From assembly GCF_018332715.1 (NCBI RefSeq), contig NZ_BOQP01000036.1:62001-126000 (forward strand): a stretch of DNA of 64,000 nucleotides, written 5' to 3'. A program made the translations under genes and the position numbers. The DNA is from Winogradskya consettensis. Lineage in GTDB: Bacteria; Actinomycetota; Actinomycetes; Mycobacteriales; Micromonosporaceae. Below the pieces are notes generated by a model. That model ran no database searches, was not told where the DNA came from, and worked only from the letters and a program-made list of their open reading frames with translations. Of the stretch, positions 1 through 8,329 are shown piece by piece (positions within the stretch are counted from its first letter, which is position 1; each line of letters begins with the position of its first letter).

Positions 1-1698
1 GTCGTGCATCTTGTAGCGGTCCTCGGGCACGCGGGCGGCCAGCCCGATGCGGGCGAGTTCGCTGAGCAGCGTACGCGTCAGCGCCGTTGACTCTGCGGCG
101 AGCGAAGCCGCAGCCGCCACGCTCAGCTCGGGCCCCGGATGCAGGGCCAGCAGCCGGAACAGGCGTGCCGCCGCGGGGCTGAGCATGCGGTGTGACCAGG
201 AGAAAACCGCGCGCAGGTCCTCGGTGAGGTCGTCGTCGCTGAACGCGTCGAGGATCGCGCGGGTGTCGCGCAGCTCCGCGGCGATCGCCGACAGTGGCCA
301 GTGCGGGGCCATGCCGGCGCGGGCGGCGACGATGGCCAGGGCGAGCGGAAGCCGGCCGCAGCGTTCCGCGACCTCTTCCAACGCCGCGGGTTCGGCGGCG
401 GCGCGGTGATCGCCGAGACGGGCGGCCAGCAGGGCGCGGGCTTCCTGCGCGTCGGGCACGTCGAGGGTGAACAGCCGGGCGCCGGCGCCGGTGGCGAGGC
501 CGGTGAGGCGGCGGCGGCTGGTCACGACGACCGTGCTGGCGCCCTCGCCGGGCAGCAGCGGGCGGACCTGGGTGACGTCGTGCGCGTTGTCGAGCACGAT
601 CAGGACCCGGCGGTCGGCCAGTACGCTGCGGAACTGCCCGGCGCGGGCGTCGGTGCCGGCCGGGATCCGCGACAGCGGCACGCCCAGCGCCTCCAGGAAT
701 CCCTGCAGCACCTCGGCCGCCCCGCTGGGTGCCACGGCGGGATCAAATCCGTGCAGGTCGGCGAAGAGTACGCCGTCCGGGAACGCCGCCGCCGACCCGT
801 GCGCGAGGTGCACGGCGAGGCTGGTCTTCCCGACACCCGGCATCCCGTCGATCGCCACGGTCCGGTGCCCGGTGCGGACGAGTTCGGTGAGCTCGCGCAG
901 CAGCGCGTCGCGGCCACCGAAGCCGGGCAGGTCGGATGGCAGTTGCGCGGGGCGGACCAGCGCGGACACCGCCGGTGGCCGCTCGACGGCCCGCAGCACC
1001 TCGCGGTAGGCGTTCTCCAGGTCGGCGCCGGGGTGAACGCCCAGCTCCACGTCGAGGCGCTGCCGCAGCTGCTGGTAGAGACCGATCGCCTCGGCCTGTC
1101 TGCCGTCGGCGGCGAGCACCAGCATCAGGCGCGCGTGCAGCGTCTCGTTCAGGGGCTCCCAGGTGGCGGCCTGGTGCAGGGCGGGCAGCACGTCGGCGGG
1201 CCGATGGTCTTCGAGGGCGAGCCGGGCTGCTTCGGCGGCGACCACCGCGTGCTCCCGGTCGACCGCCACGAAGACCGGATGGGTCGCTTCCAGGCCGGCC
1301 GCGCAGCGTCCGTGCCAGAGCGCCAGGGCGGCGAGCAGGGCATCGAGGCCGGCGCCCGGTTTGCTGAGCTCCCGGAAGGCGAGCAGGTCCACGGTCGCGT
1401 CCCCCGGGTGCAGGCGGTAACCACCGGGCTCGCTGGTGATCCACCGGCCGCCGGCGCGGGTGGGCAGCTCCGGCTCGAACAGCCGGCGCAGCGCCCCGAC
1501 ATAGCGGTGCACGACGTTGGCGGCGCTGGCCGGTGGGTCGTCACCCCAGAGCAGCGCGGTCAGCTCGCCGGCCAGGACCACCTGACCGGCGCGGGCCAGC
1601 AGCAGCGCGAGGATGAGGCGCTGCTGGCGAGGGCCGAGGGAGAGCTCCGTGCCCTGCCGCGCCACGCGCAGCGGGCCGAGCAACTGGAAGTGCAGCAT
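1..1698 (-). CDS. SARP/AfsR-type transcriptional regulator with NB-ARC domain, 3' end outside window
   Basis: This gene is read on the minus strand from ATG at 1698 and is still open at position 1, so 566 residues are visible. The N-terminus (MLHFQLLGPLR) begins a winged-helix OmpR/SARP DNA-binding domain of about 90 residues with the family block LGPRQQRLILALLLARAG. It is followed by a bacterial transcriptional activation domain to about residue 240. An NB-ARC ATPase then starts near residue 270, with Walker A GMPGVGKTS and Walker B RRVLIVLDNA. The visible end (RYKMHD) is the usual winged-helix/ARC2 motif that precedes TPR repeats in AfsR relatives. The start lies 12 nt after the stop of the upstream paralogue, suggesting co-transcription. 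The family activates secondary metabolism or stress genes; the target here cannot be read from sequence. Confidence 0.9.
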   Translation of the reverse strand, partial: MLHFQLLGPLRVARQGTELSLGPRQQRLILALLLARAGQVVLAGELTALLWGDDPPASAANVVHRYVGALRRLFEPELPTRAGGRWITSEPGGYRLHPGDATVDLLAFRELSKPGAGLDALLAALALWHGRCAAGLEATHPVFVAVDREHAVVAAEAARLALEDHRPADVLPALHQAATWEPLNETLHARLMLVLAADGRQAEAIGLYQQLRQRLDVELGVHPGADLENAYREVLRAVERPPAVSALVRPAQLPSDLPGFGGRDALLRELTELVRTGHRTVAIDGMPGVGKTSLAVHLAHGSAAAFPDGVLFADLHGFDPAVAPSGAAEVLQGFLEALGVPLSRIPAGTDARAGQFRSVLADRRVLIVLDNAHDVTQVRPLLPGEGASTVVVTSRRRLTGLATGAGARLFTLDVPDAQEARALLAARLGDHRAAAEPAALEEVAERCGRLPLALAIVAARAGMAPHWPLSAIAAELRDTRAILDAFSDDDLTEDLRAVFSWSHRMLSPAAARLFRLLALHPGPELSVAAAASLAAESTALTRTLLSELARIGLAARVPEDRYKMHD

Positions 1699-1710
1699 CG
1701 AAGCCCCGGC

Positions 1711-4500
1711 TCATTCATCGACATATTCGCGCAAACGCGTCTCGGCCCGGATCACCGGGAGCAGGCTGCCATCCTCGACCTGGGCGACCGCCTGCGTCCA
1801 CGCACGTCGCGCGGCTGCAAGGTTACCCATGGCCAGGTGGATGTCCCCGAGATTCGTGTACGCCTCGATCAGGTTGGCACGGTCGCCGGCCCTGGTCGCG
1901 TACCCGATGCTGCGTTCCTGATCGTGCAGTGCCCCGGCCTGGTCTCCCCCCGCCGACCTGGCCTCGGCAAGCAGATTGAGCGCGCTCGCCTGCCCGCTGG
2001 GATCGTCGATCGCCGCGAACGTCGCCAGCGACCGGCCCGCCAGCCGCACAGCCCCGGCGAGACCACCGTCACGCAGATGCCCGCGCGCCAGGTGCCAGAG
2101 CACCGCCCCTTCCAGTTTCGGATGCTCCAGACCCTTCAGCCGGTCCAGGGCGGCGGTGTGGTCGCGGATCGCTCCCGCGGTGTCACCCAGGGCAAACCGC
2201 GCGACCCCCATGTTCATCAGCACGTTCGCGGTCACCGTGGCGTCACCCTGAGCCGACTGATATTCGTACGCGGTTTCGAGCAGCCCCAGCGCCCGCACAT
2301 TGTCGCCGAGCCGCTGGTTGGCGCCTGCGAGGCTCTGCGCCGTACGGGCCACGCCCTCGGGGTCACCGGCGACCAGCGCCGACCCGTGCCCGATCGTCAG
2401 GACCGCCAGCCAGTCGTGCCAGTAGCCGTGCCTGCCCAGGAACAACGCCATCGTCAGGGCGAGCTGCCACGCGACCTCGTGCTCACCCGCGGCGGCGCAC
2501 TGCTCCAGCACCGCGCGTAGCACCAGCCGTTCGGCGGCGAACCACGCGGTCGCCTCGGCGTCGTCCGCGAACTCCACCGGCTGCACGCCGGGCAGGGGTT
2601 CCGGGAGGCTGACCGGCAGGCTGTACGGCCGGAGCAGGCTGTGGGCGGCGTGCGCGCTCCGCCGGTAGTGGTCACGGACCCGCGCGAGGGCCGCCTGCCG
2701 CTCCGGGCGGGGGTCGACCTCGTCGCCGAGCTCTGCCGCGTATGTTCTGACCAGGTCGTGCAGCCGGTAGCGGCCCGGCTTGTAACGGTCCAGCAGCCTG
2801 GTCCGGGTCAGTTCACCGACGAGGTCCCGGGCCGTCGCCTGCGGCACCCCGGCCAGCGCCGCGACGGACCGGATCGTCATGTCCGGGCCGGGATGCAGCG
2901 GCAGCAGCCGGAACAGCCGCGCCGCCGCCGGCCCGAGCAGCCGGTAGGACCAGGAGAACACCGCGCGCACGTCATGCTCGAAGTCGTAGTCATGGAATAC
3001 GTCGAGGTTCTCCCCCACCGCCAGAAGATCTTCAGCGATCACCGACAACGGGTACGCGGGGAGTGCAGCAGCCCGCGACGACACGATCGCCAGCGCCAGC
3101 GGTAACCGCCCGCACCGCTCGATGATGGCGTCGAGCACCTCGGGCTCCGGCGCGACCCGGTCCTGCCCGACCCGCTCGGCAACCGCGTCGCGCGCCTCCT
3201 GGAGAGACGGCAGGTCCAGGCTGAGCACGGTGGCACCCTGCGCGGTGGCCAGCCCGGTCAGCCGCCCGCGCCCGGTGACCACGACCAGGCAGTCGGCGGA
3301 ACCGGGCAGCAACGGACGCACCTGATCGGCGTGCCGCACGTTGTCGAGCACCACCAGCACCCGCCGCCCGGCCAGCACGCTGCGGAACAGCGCCGACCGC
3401 CCCTCCACGGACTCCGGGATCGTCCCCTGCGGCACCCCCAGCGCGGTCAGGAACCATTGCAGCACGTCAACGGGGTCGGCGACCTCGGCACCCGGGTCGA
3501 ACCCGTGCAGGTCGGCGTAGAGCTGCCCGTCCGGGAACCGCGGCGCCACCTCGTGCGAGACGTGCAGGGCCAGCGTGGTCTTGCCCACCCCCGGCATACC
3601 ATCGATGACCAGCACGTTCAGCCCGCTGCGGGGTTGCTCCAGCACCTCGCGTACGCGCGCCAGCTCACTCTCCCGTCCGATGAAGAACGGCAGATCGGGC
3701 GGCAACTGCGCCGGCACCACGAGCGGGATCGGATGCTTCGACGCGGGCATCGGCGCCGCCTGACCCCCGGCCACCTGCCGATAAGCGGCCTGCACCTCCG
3801 CACCGGGAGCCATACCGAGCTCGTCGGCGAGCCGCTGGGTCAGCTCGACGTACAACATCCGGGCGGCGTCCCGCTGCCCGTCGGCGGCCAGCAGCACCAG
3901 CAGCCGCGCCTGCAACGCCTCGTCGAACGGATGCCGCTGAGCGACCTTCTCCACGGTGGACAGGATCGTCGCGGCGCCACCCCCGGCCAGCGCCGCGGCG
4001 GCGGCCTCCCGGGCCACGCCGCAGATCTCGTTCTCCACCGCGGCGAACGCCGGATGGGTCGCGCGCAGGTCCGCCGCGCAGTCCCCGCCCCACAACGCGA
4101 ACGCCTCCATGAACAGCGACGTCGCGGCCTGCGGATCCCCCCGGTCGGCGGCGTCCCTGCCCGCCTCGGCCAGCCGCCGGAAATCCAGCAGATCCAGCTC
4201 CCCCGGATCGGCCCGCAACACATATCCGCCCAGGTCACCGGAGATCCGGCCGCCCTGCGACCGAGGCGCCAGCGCCGGCTCGAACAACCGCCGCAGCATC
4301 CCGATGTACCGATGCACCACATTGGCCGCACTGGCCGGCGGCTTGTCCCCCCACACCAGCTCCACCAGCTCATCAGCGCGCACCGGCCGCCCCGCCCGCG
4401 CCAGCAGCAGCGCCAGCATCAACCGCTGCTGCCGCGGCCCGAGCCCCAACTCCTCGCCGTCCCGCCACACCCGAAGCGGACCGAGCAGCGCAAACCGCAC
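1711..4500 (-). CDS. SARP/AfsR-type regulator with BTAD, NB-ARC and TPR domains
   Basis: This is a full-length AfsR-type STAND regulator of 929 residues. In order it has a SARP winged helix (1-95), BTAD (100-245), NB-ARC ATPase with Walker A GMPGVGKTT at 301-309 and a RRVLVVLDN Walker B, and C-terminal TPR-like repeats to the REYVDE end. I chose GTG at 4500 because a GGGGAGG Shine-Dalgarno lies 8 nt upstream and because it matches the N-terminus of the downstream paralogue. The frame is open back to 4560, with an alternative ATG at 4524. The family senses ligands or phosphorylation through the ATPase/TPR half and activates promoters carrying direct repeats. It is probably co-transcribed with the adjacent paralogue. 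Confidence 0.9.
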   Translation of the reverse strand: MRFALLGPLRVWRDGEELGLGPRQQRLMLALLLARAGRPVRADELVELVWGDKPPASAANVVHRYIGMLRRLFEPALAPRSQGGRISGDLGGYVLRADPGELDLLDFRRLAEAGRDAADRGDPQAATSLFMEAFALWGGDCAADLRATHPAFAAVENEICGVAREAAAAALAGGGAATILSTVEKVAQRHPFDEALQARLLVLLAADGQRDAARMLYVELTQRLADELGMAPGAEVQAAYRQVAGGQAAPMPASKHPIPLVVPAQLPPDLPFFIGRESELARVREVLEQPRSGLNVLVIDGMPGVGKTTLALHVSHEVAPRFPDGQLYADLHGFDPGAEVADPVDVLQWFLTALGVPQGTIPESVEGRSALFRSVLAGRRVLVVLDNVRHADQVRPLLPGSADCLVVVTGRGRLTGLATAQGATVLSLDLPSLQEARDAVAERVGQDRVAPEPEVLDAIIERCGRLPLALAIVSSRAAALPAYPLSVIAEDLLAVGENLDVFHDYDFEHDVRAVFSWSYRLLGPAAARLFRLLPLHPGPDMTIRSVAALAGVPQATARDLVGELTRTRLLDRYKPGRYRLHDLVRTYAAELGDEVDPRPERQAALARVRDHYRRSAHAAHSLLRPYSLPVSLPEPLPGVQPVEFADDAEATAWFAAERLVLRAVLEQCAAAGEHEVAWQLALTMALFLGRHGYWHDWLAVLTIGHGSALVAGDPEGVARTAQSLAGANQRLGDNVRALGLLETAYEYQSAQGDATVTANVLMNMGVARFALGDTAGAIRDHTAALDRLKGLEHPKLEGAVLWHLARGHLRDGGLAGAVRLAGRSLATFAAIDDPSGQASALNLLAEARSAGGDQAGALHDQERSIGYATRAGDRANLIEAYTNLGDIHLAMGNLAAARRAWTQAVAQVEDGSLLPVIRAETRLREYVDE

Positions 4501-4580
4501 CCCGTCCACCTCCCCAAGACCCATGCCGCACCCGGGCCAATGGTGGAAGCAACCCCGCAAATCTGCAAGGTCCGCCTACG

Positions 4581-4835
4581 TCACGGCTTCCCCAGCTCCT
4601 GCCACTTACTCTCACTCACCTCCACCCCGAACTTCGCAGCAGCCTTCTTGATCCGCTCGAATGCCTCGTCCCGCTCCTCGTCACTCACGTCCTTCACCTG
4701 GTCGAACCGGGCGATCGCATTCCGGACGTGCTTGGCATCGTTGAGCGGCTCCTTGCGCACCCGCGGAAACGCGAACGTGCCCTCGGACATCGAATTGCGG
4801 TCCGCCGCATCCAGCTCATGTGTCTTCTCAGCCAT
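4581..4835 (-). CDS. Small conserved protein, DUF6582-like
   Basis: This 84-residue soluble, highly charged protein starts MAEKTHELDAADRNS. Its conserved-looking core runs FAFPRVRKEPLNDAKHVRNA then IARFDQVKDVSDEERDEAFE, and ends with a lysine-rich helix. It resembles the small actinobacterial DUF6582 family as I remember it; the function is unknown. I used ATG at 4835 rather than the longer open frame to 4973 because the upstream residues look non-coding and a GAGGGG tract precedes it. It lies just upstream of the SARP pair on the same strand, but 80 nt separate them, so an operon is possible rather than certain. Confidence 0.75.
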   Translation of the reverse strand: MAEKTHELDAADRNSMSEGTFAFPRVRKEPLNDAKHVRNAIARFDQVKDVSDEERDEAFERIKKAAAKFGVEVSESKWQELGKP

Positions 4836-4911
4836 GCTTCTGCGGTACCCCTCACCTGCGCTTCTATGCACCTGCCACGCGGAAGTGCGGCATGCCGGAT
4901 CGACGATCTGA

Positions 4912-5091
4912 CGCGCGGAGCCGGGGACGCTGCGGGCGATCGACCGCTGGTCCGTCGAACAGGCGCTGACCATTGCGCAGATCCGCGACCTGCCCGGCGT
5001 CGACGCGGCGCCCGGCCGCCGCAGCAGTCTCGGCTGGCTGGCGGGGGCCGTTCGCCATGTCTTCCCGCACCTGGTGCCGAGCGACCGCTGA
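4912..5091 (+). pseudogene. Possible 3' remnant of an unidentified gene
   Basis: One plus-strand frame reads as a plausible protein tail: LRAIDRWSVEQALTIAQIRD, then LPGVDAAPGRR, then SLGWLAGAVRHVFPHLVPSD and a stop at 5089-5091. It is closed upstream by a stop at 4909 and has no start codon. The stop lies 4 nt before the end of the convergent LysR gene. I do not recognise the family. It could be the end of a lost gene or simply a chance open stretch in high-GC DNA. Confidence 0.3.
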
Positions 5092-5095
5092 CTGT

Positions 5096-5932
5096 TCAGA
5101 GCCGGGTGGCCACTCGGACCAGGTCAGCGAGGGCGCGGGAGCGGCTGTGGGGTGGCCAGGCGATCACTGTGGTGACGGTGGGGGCGTCTTTGACGGGTAC
5201 GCCGGTCAGGCCCTCGCGGAGGTTGGTGCGGCAGGATTCGGGGAGGACGACGCTGGTGCGGCCGAGCTCGATCAGTTGGAGGAGTTGCATCTGGTTGTGG
5301 ATCTCCGCGCCGGGGCCTTCGGGGTAGGTGCCGTCGGGGCCGGGCCAGCGGGCCGGTGGGAGCTGCGGCAGGGATTTGACCTCGGCCATCAGGACGTGCG
5401 GGCGGGTGGCGAGGGGATGTGAGGAGGGCAGGATCGCGATCTGGCCCTCGGTGCTCAGGACCTCGATGTCGAAGCCGTCCGTCGTGTCGAACGGCTGATG
5501 CAGCAGCGCCACGTCGGCGCGGCCGTCGTGCAGGGGGCGGTCGGGCTGGGATTCGCAGAAGAGCAGTTCGATGGCGACGGCGTCGGGCTCCGCGGCGTAC
5601 GCGTCGAGCAGTTTTGCCAGCAACTCACCGGAAGTGCCGGTCTTGAGCGAGAGCACCAGCGTGGGCTGGTCCATCGTGGCGTGCCGGGCGCGCCGCTCGG
5701 CGGCGGTCAGCGCCCCGAGGATCGCGCGGCCCTCGGCCAGCAGCCCCGACCCGGCGGCGGTGAGGGTGACCTTGCGACTGGTGCGGTTGAACAGCGCGAC
5801 TCCGAGGCGCTGTTCGAGCTGGCTGATCGTGCGTGACAACGGCGGCTGCGCGATGCCCAGCCGCTCGGCGGCCCGCCCGAAGTGCAACTCCTCGGCGACC
5901 GCCACGAAGTACCGCAACTCCCGCGTCTCCAT
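5096..5932 (-). CDS. LysR-family transcriptional regulator
   Basis: This 278-residue LysR-type regulator opens METRELRYFVAVAEELHFGR with the canonical N-terminal winged helix-turn-helix (AERLGIAQPPLSRTISQLE) and dimerisation helix. A type 2 periplasmic-binding-like effector domain follows from about residue 90. It is transcribed divergently from the DUF2255 gene at 6028 with only 95 nt between them. A 23-bp inverted repeat sits in that gap, so autoregulation and control of the neighbour are likely. The effector is unknown. Confidence 0.92.
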   Translation of the reverse strand: METRELRYFVAVAEELHFGRAAERLGIAQPPLSRTISQLEQRLGVALFNRTSRKVTLTAAGSGLLAEGRAILGALTAAERRARHATMDQPTLVLSLKTGTSGELLAKLLDAYAAEPDAVAIELLFCESQPDRPLHDGRADVALLHQPFDTTDGFDIEVLSTEGQIAILPSSHPLATRPHVLMAEVKSLPQLPPARWPGPDGTYPEGPGAEIHNQMQLLQLIELGRTSVVLPESCRTNLREGLTGVPVKDAPTVTTVIAWPPHSRSRALADLVRVATRL

Positions 5933-5951
5933 CCGACCAGCCTACGTCCCG

Positions 5952-5974
5952 ATCGATACCATCAGGGTATCGAT
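5952..5974. promoter_or_regulatory. LysR-type operator, 9-bp inverted repeat
   Basis: ATCGATACC and GGTATCGAT form perfect 9-bp arms around a 5-nt spacer (ATCAG). The site lies in the divergent intergenic region, 20 nt from the LysR start and 54 nt from the DUF2255 start. It contains the T-N11-A spacing expected for LysR-type sites. Confidence 0.7.
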
Positions 5975-6027
5975 ACTCGATCCGGCCGGTGTTGGTTCCC
6001 GGTGGGCACGCGACCACGATCGGTGAC

Positions 6028-6396
6028 ATGACTTGGACTGCGGATGAGGTGGGGCTCATCGGTGCGGCGGGCGAGCTGGAGATCGCTGTCCGGCGTACGG
6101 ATGGGAGCTTGCGGCGGTGGGTGCCGATCTGGGTCGTTGTCGTCGGGCCCCAGGTGTATGTCCGTAGCTGGTATCGGCGGGACACCGGGTGGTTCGGGCA
6201 GGTGCTCAGAACGTCTCGGGCTGCGATCCGCGTCCCGGGCCTGCAGGCCGACGTCGCTGTCTCGGATGTCGGCGTCTCGATGCGCGCGGAGGTCGATGCG
6301 GCCTACACCAGCAAATACGGTCCCGCGGGCGCGGAGTCGATGGTGACGGACGCGGCCGCTGCGACGACCCTGCGACTGAGCCGGGTCGCGTTGTAG
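6028..6396 (+). CDS. DUF2255 family protein
   Basis: This 122-residue protein opens MTWTADEVGLIGAAGELEIA and contains VPIWVVVVGPQVYVRSWYRR, a central basic stretch, and the C-terminal AYTSKYGP plus VTDAAAATTLRLSR. This is the characteristic order of the actinobacterial DUF2255 family, a small beta-barrel type that I would compare with FMN-binding split barrels; no activity is established. The ATG at 6028 is the natural start; the open frame continues upstream without family similarity. It is divergent from the LysR gene and probably its target. Confidence 0.85.
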   Translation: MTWTADEVGLIGAAGELEIAVRRTDGSLRRWVPIWVVVVGPQVYVRSWYRRDTGWFGQVLRTSRAAIRVPGLQADVAVSDVGVSMRAEVDAAYTSKYGPAGAESMVTDAAAATTLRLSRVAL

Positions 6397-6406
6397 GGTC
6401 CGCGTC

Positions 6407-7042
6407 GTGGATCTCGTTACTGGCCTCAATTCCCTGGGGACGCGGGCTGACGCCTGGCGCTTCATCTCCGGCTTCGCCGCCGCGTGGAACCTGCCGCTGG
6501 CTGCCGGCACCGCCGACCTCGACACGGCGGAAACCCGGCTGGGGGTGACGCTGCCGGCGGCGGTCCGGGAGGCGTACGCATATGGCCTCTACTCCCCCGA
6601 GCAGCTCGAATACGACGCGGACGCCAAGATCCTGGTCTTCCGGGCCGCGGACCAGGGGGTGGCGCTGTACGGGGTGTCGCTCGCGGACAACGCCGAGCCG
6701 GACCCGCCGGTCTTCATGCACGAGTCGCTCGAGGACAAGGCCGAGGAGTCCTGGACACCTTTCATGCAGAGGTTCTCGCTGGCCTGCGTCGACATGGTGC
6801 TGTGGGACACCGTCGAGGCCGGCCCCCTCAGCGACGGCCGCGACGAGGAGGACACCGAGTCGTTCCCGGAACTGACTCCCGTGCCGTTCCCGAACTACCC
6901 GGGCGATTACGCCGCGCAGTGGTACGTCGGCGAGGACGTCATCCTGCGGCATTATCCGAGCTGGGTCGCCATCGCCGCCCGTACCCAGGAAGCGTTGGAT
7001 GCCTTTCGTGAGGCGCACGGCGGAGACTGGGTCAATGAATGA
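6407..7042 (+). CDS. SMI1/KNR4 (SUKH)-like protein
   Basis: This 211-residue protein starts at GTG 6407, 10 nt after the DUF2255 stop. The segment DLDTAETRLGVTLPAAVREA is the typical SUKH superfamily beginning (acidic helix, then LGxxLPxxxxE). Acidic, aromatic-rich sequence follows to the end. SUKH proteins are often immunity factors against secreted or contact-dependent nuclease toxins, but many are orphan domains, and no cognate toxin gene is adjacent. Its stop overlaps the next gene's start (ATGA-type coupling, 7035-7042). Confidence 0.75.
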   Translation: MDLVTGLNSLGTRADAWRFISGFAAAWNLPLAAGTADLDTAETRLGVTLPAAVREAYAYGLYSPEQLEYDADAKILVFRAADQGVALYGVSLADNAEPDPPVFMHESLEDKAEESWTPFMQRFSLACVDMVLWDTVEAGPLSDGRDEEDTESFPELTPVPFPNYPGDYAAQWYVGEDVILRHYPSWVAIAARTQEALDAFREAHGGDWVNE

Positions 7043-7475
7043 TGTGGTGGTACGCCTCGGCGGGGTTGCGGATGTCGTGGCGCTGGCTTCGCTGCGTGAC
7101 ATCCCCGCGGACAAAGTCGCGGCATTCACCGATTGGATGACCGCCCACGCATCCACGCACTTGCCGTTCGTCGCCGAGGTCGGCGGCCAGGTGATCGGCT
7201 CCGCGTGGCTGCACGTCGCGGAACGCGTCCCGGGCGGTGAGTCATTTTCCCGCCTGTACGGCGACATCCAGTCGGTGATGGTCCGCTCCGAATTCCGCAG
7301 CCGGGGTGCCGGGTCCGCGCTGATGACCGCGATCCTCGCCGAGGCCCGCACCCGCGGCCTGTTACACGTGACCGTCCACTCCGGGCGCCGAGCGGTCGAC
7401 TTCTACGTGCGCAACGGCTTCACCCACCACCGCCAGCTCCTGCTCTGGGAACCCGGGCCTAGCGAGAATCTCTGA
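7035..7475 (+). CDS. GNAT-family N-acetyltransferase
   Basis: This 146-residue protein is a complete GNAT fold. Motif A (VMVRSEFRSRGAGSALMTAI) carries the RxxGxGxxL acetyl-CoA pyrophosphate loop in the form RSRGAGSAL, and the C-terminal VTVHSGRRAVDFYVRNGF supplies motif B. ATG 7035 overlaps the SUKH-like stop by 8 nt, indicating translational coupling. The substrate is not predictable. Confidence 0.9.
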   Translation: MNDVVVRLGGVADVVALASLRDIPADKVAAFTDWMTAHASTHLPFVAEVGGQVIGSAWLHVAERVPGGESFSRLYGDIQSVMVRSEFRSRGAGSALMTAILAEARTRGLLHVTVHSGRRAVDFYVRNGFTHHRQLLLWEPGPSENL

Positions 7476-7520
7476 GAAGCTCCAGAAACCGGAGTACGGA
7501 CAGGTCGGCGACCTGCGCCT

Positions 7521-8216
7521 TCACGCACCGGACGCCGATCCCGACTGTCCCAGGGCACGCGGGTAGTGGCGCGCTGACCGTGGCCCGCGGAGCAGGTCGA
7601 CGCCGATATAGAAGGCCCAGAGGGGAAGTGCGAACGCGGCGACGCGTTCCATTCCGCCAACGCCGATGACCGGCCCTTTCTGGGCGAAGAACAGCGTTGT
7701 GCCTGCCACGCCGAGCAGGCCGAGGCCCAGAGTGACGAACCGCGAACGACCGAGACAGGTGTCACGCCGGGCGAAGCCCGCAATCAGCAGTCCCACATTT
7801 CCCAGGCCGAAGATCAGCAATGCGGCCAGGAAGTGGAGATTCTCATGGGCATCCGCGGGGAAGAGCCCGGCGAGCCCGAGCCCGACAGCCCAGAGCAGCA
7901 TCATCGACTGTCCCGTATGGATGGCACGCCCTTCACCACAGGCACGCCAGGTCAACACGAACCCGGCGAGCAGGAGAAGGGCCGTCAGGACCATGGCACC
8001 GTTCATGGCGTTGTGCCAGGGCGAGCAGACGTACCTGGGCCGGGTGGTGTCCCAGATTCCGCAGGTGACATTTCCGAGGTCGCTGATGTTGTTGGTCGTC
8101 CAGTTGAACCCGGGGCGTTCCCAGACCAGTCCGACCACGATATTCGCGGCCAGGAAAACAGGGGCGGCGGCAACCCAGAAAAGGGCTCCCCATTTTGCCG
8201 AAACGGAGGAGGACAT
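7521..8216 (-). CDS. DUF998-family integral membrane protein
   Basis: This 231-residue protein has about six hydrophobic segments. The first begins right after MSSSVSAKWG, and the extracytoplasmic loop after it carries RPGFNWTTNNISDLGN, the recognisable DUF998 motif. Basic residues at the C-terminus are consistent with a cytoplasmic tail. Function is unknown; the family is widespread in actinobacteria. The frame stays open to an ATG at 8288, which would add 24 polar residues; I prefer 8216 because family members start close to the first membrane span. Confidence 0.8.
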   Translation of the reverse strand: MSSSVSAKWGALFWVAAAPVFLAANIVVGLVWERPGFNWTTNNISDLGNVTCGIWDTTRPRYVCSPWHNAMNGAMVLTALLLLAGFVLTWRACGEGRAIHTGQSMMLLWAVGLGLAGLFPADAHENLHFLAALLIFGLGNVGLLIAGFARRDTCLGRSRFVTLGLGLLGVAGTTLFFAQKGPVIGVGGMERVAAFALPLWAFYIGVDLLRGPRSARHYPRALGQSGSASGA

Positions 8217-8329
8217 GGCATCTATCAGAGCGGAATCGGGCGCCCTTGTAACTATGCCTGCCCCCCGATCTCCGGTAGAGGTAGCCATACCCCGAAATCT
8301 GTCGCTGGTGACGTTGGTATCTTGCCGCG

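Noticed and set aside
301..2520. 739-residue plus-strand open frame
   Set aside because: Antisense of the two SARP genes, with Gly/Arg/Gln-rich composition and no recognisable domain.
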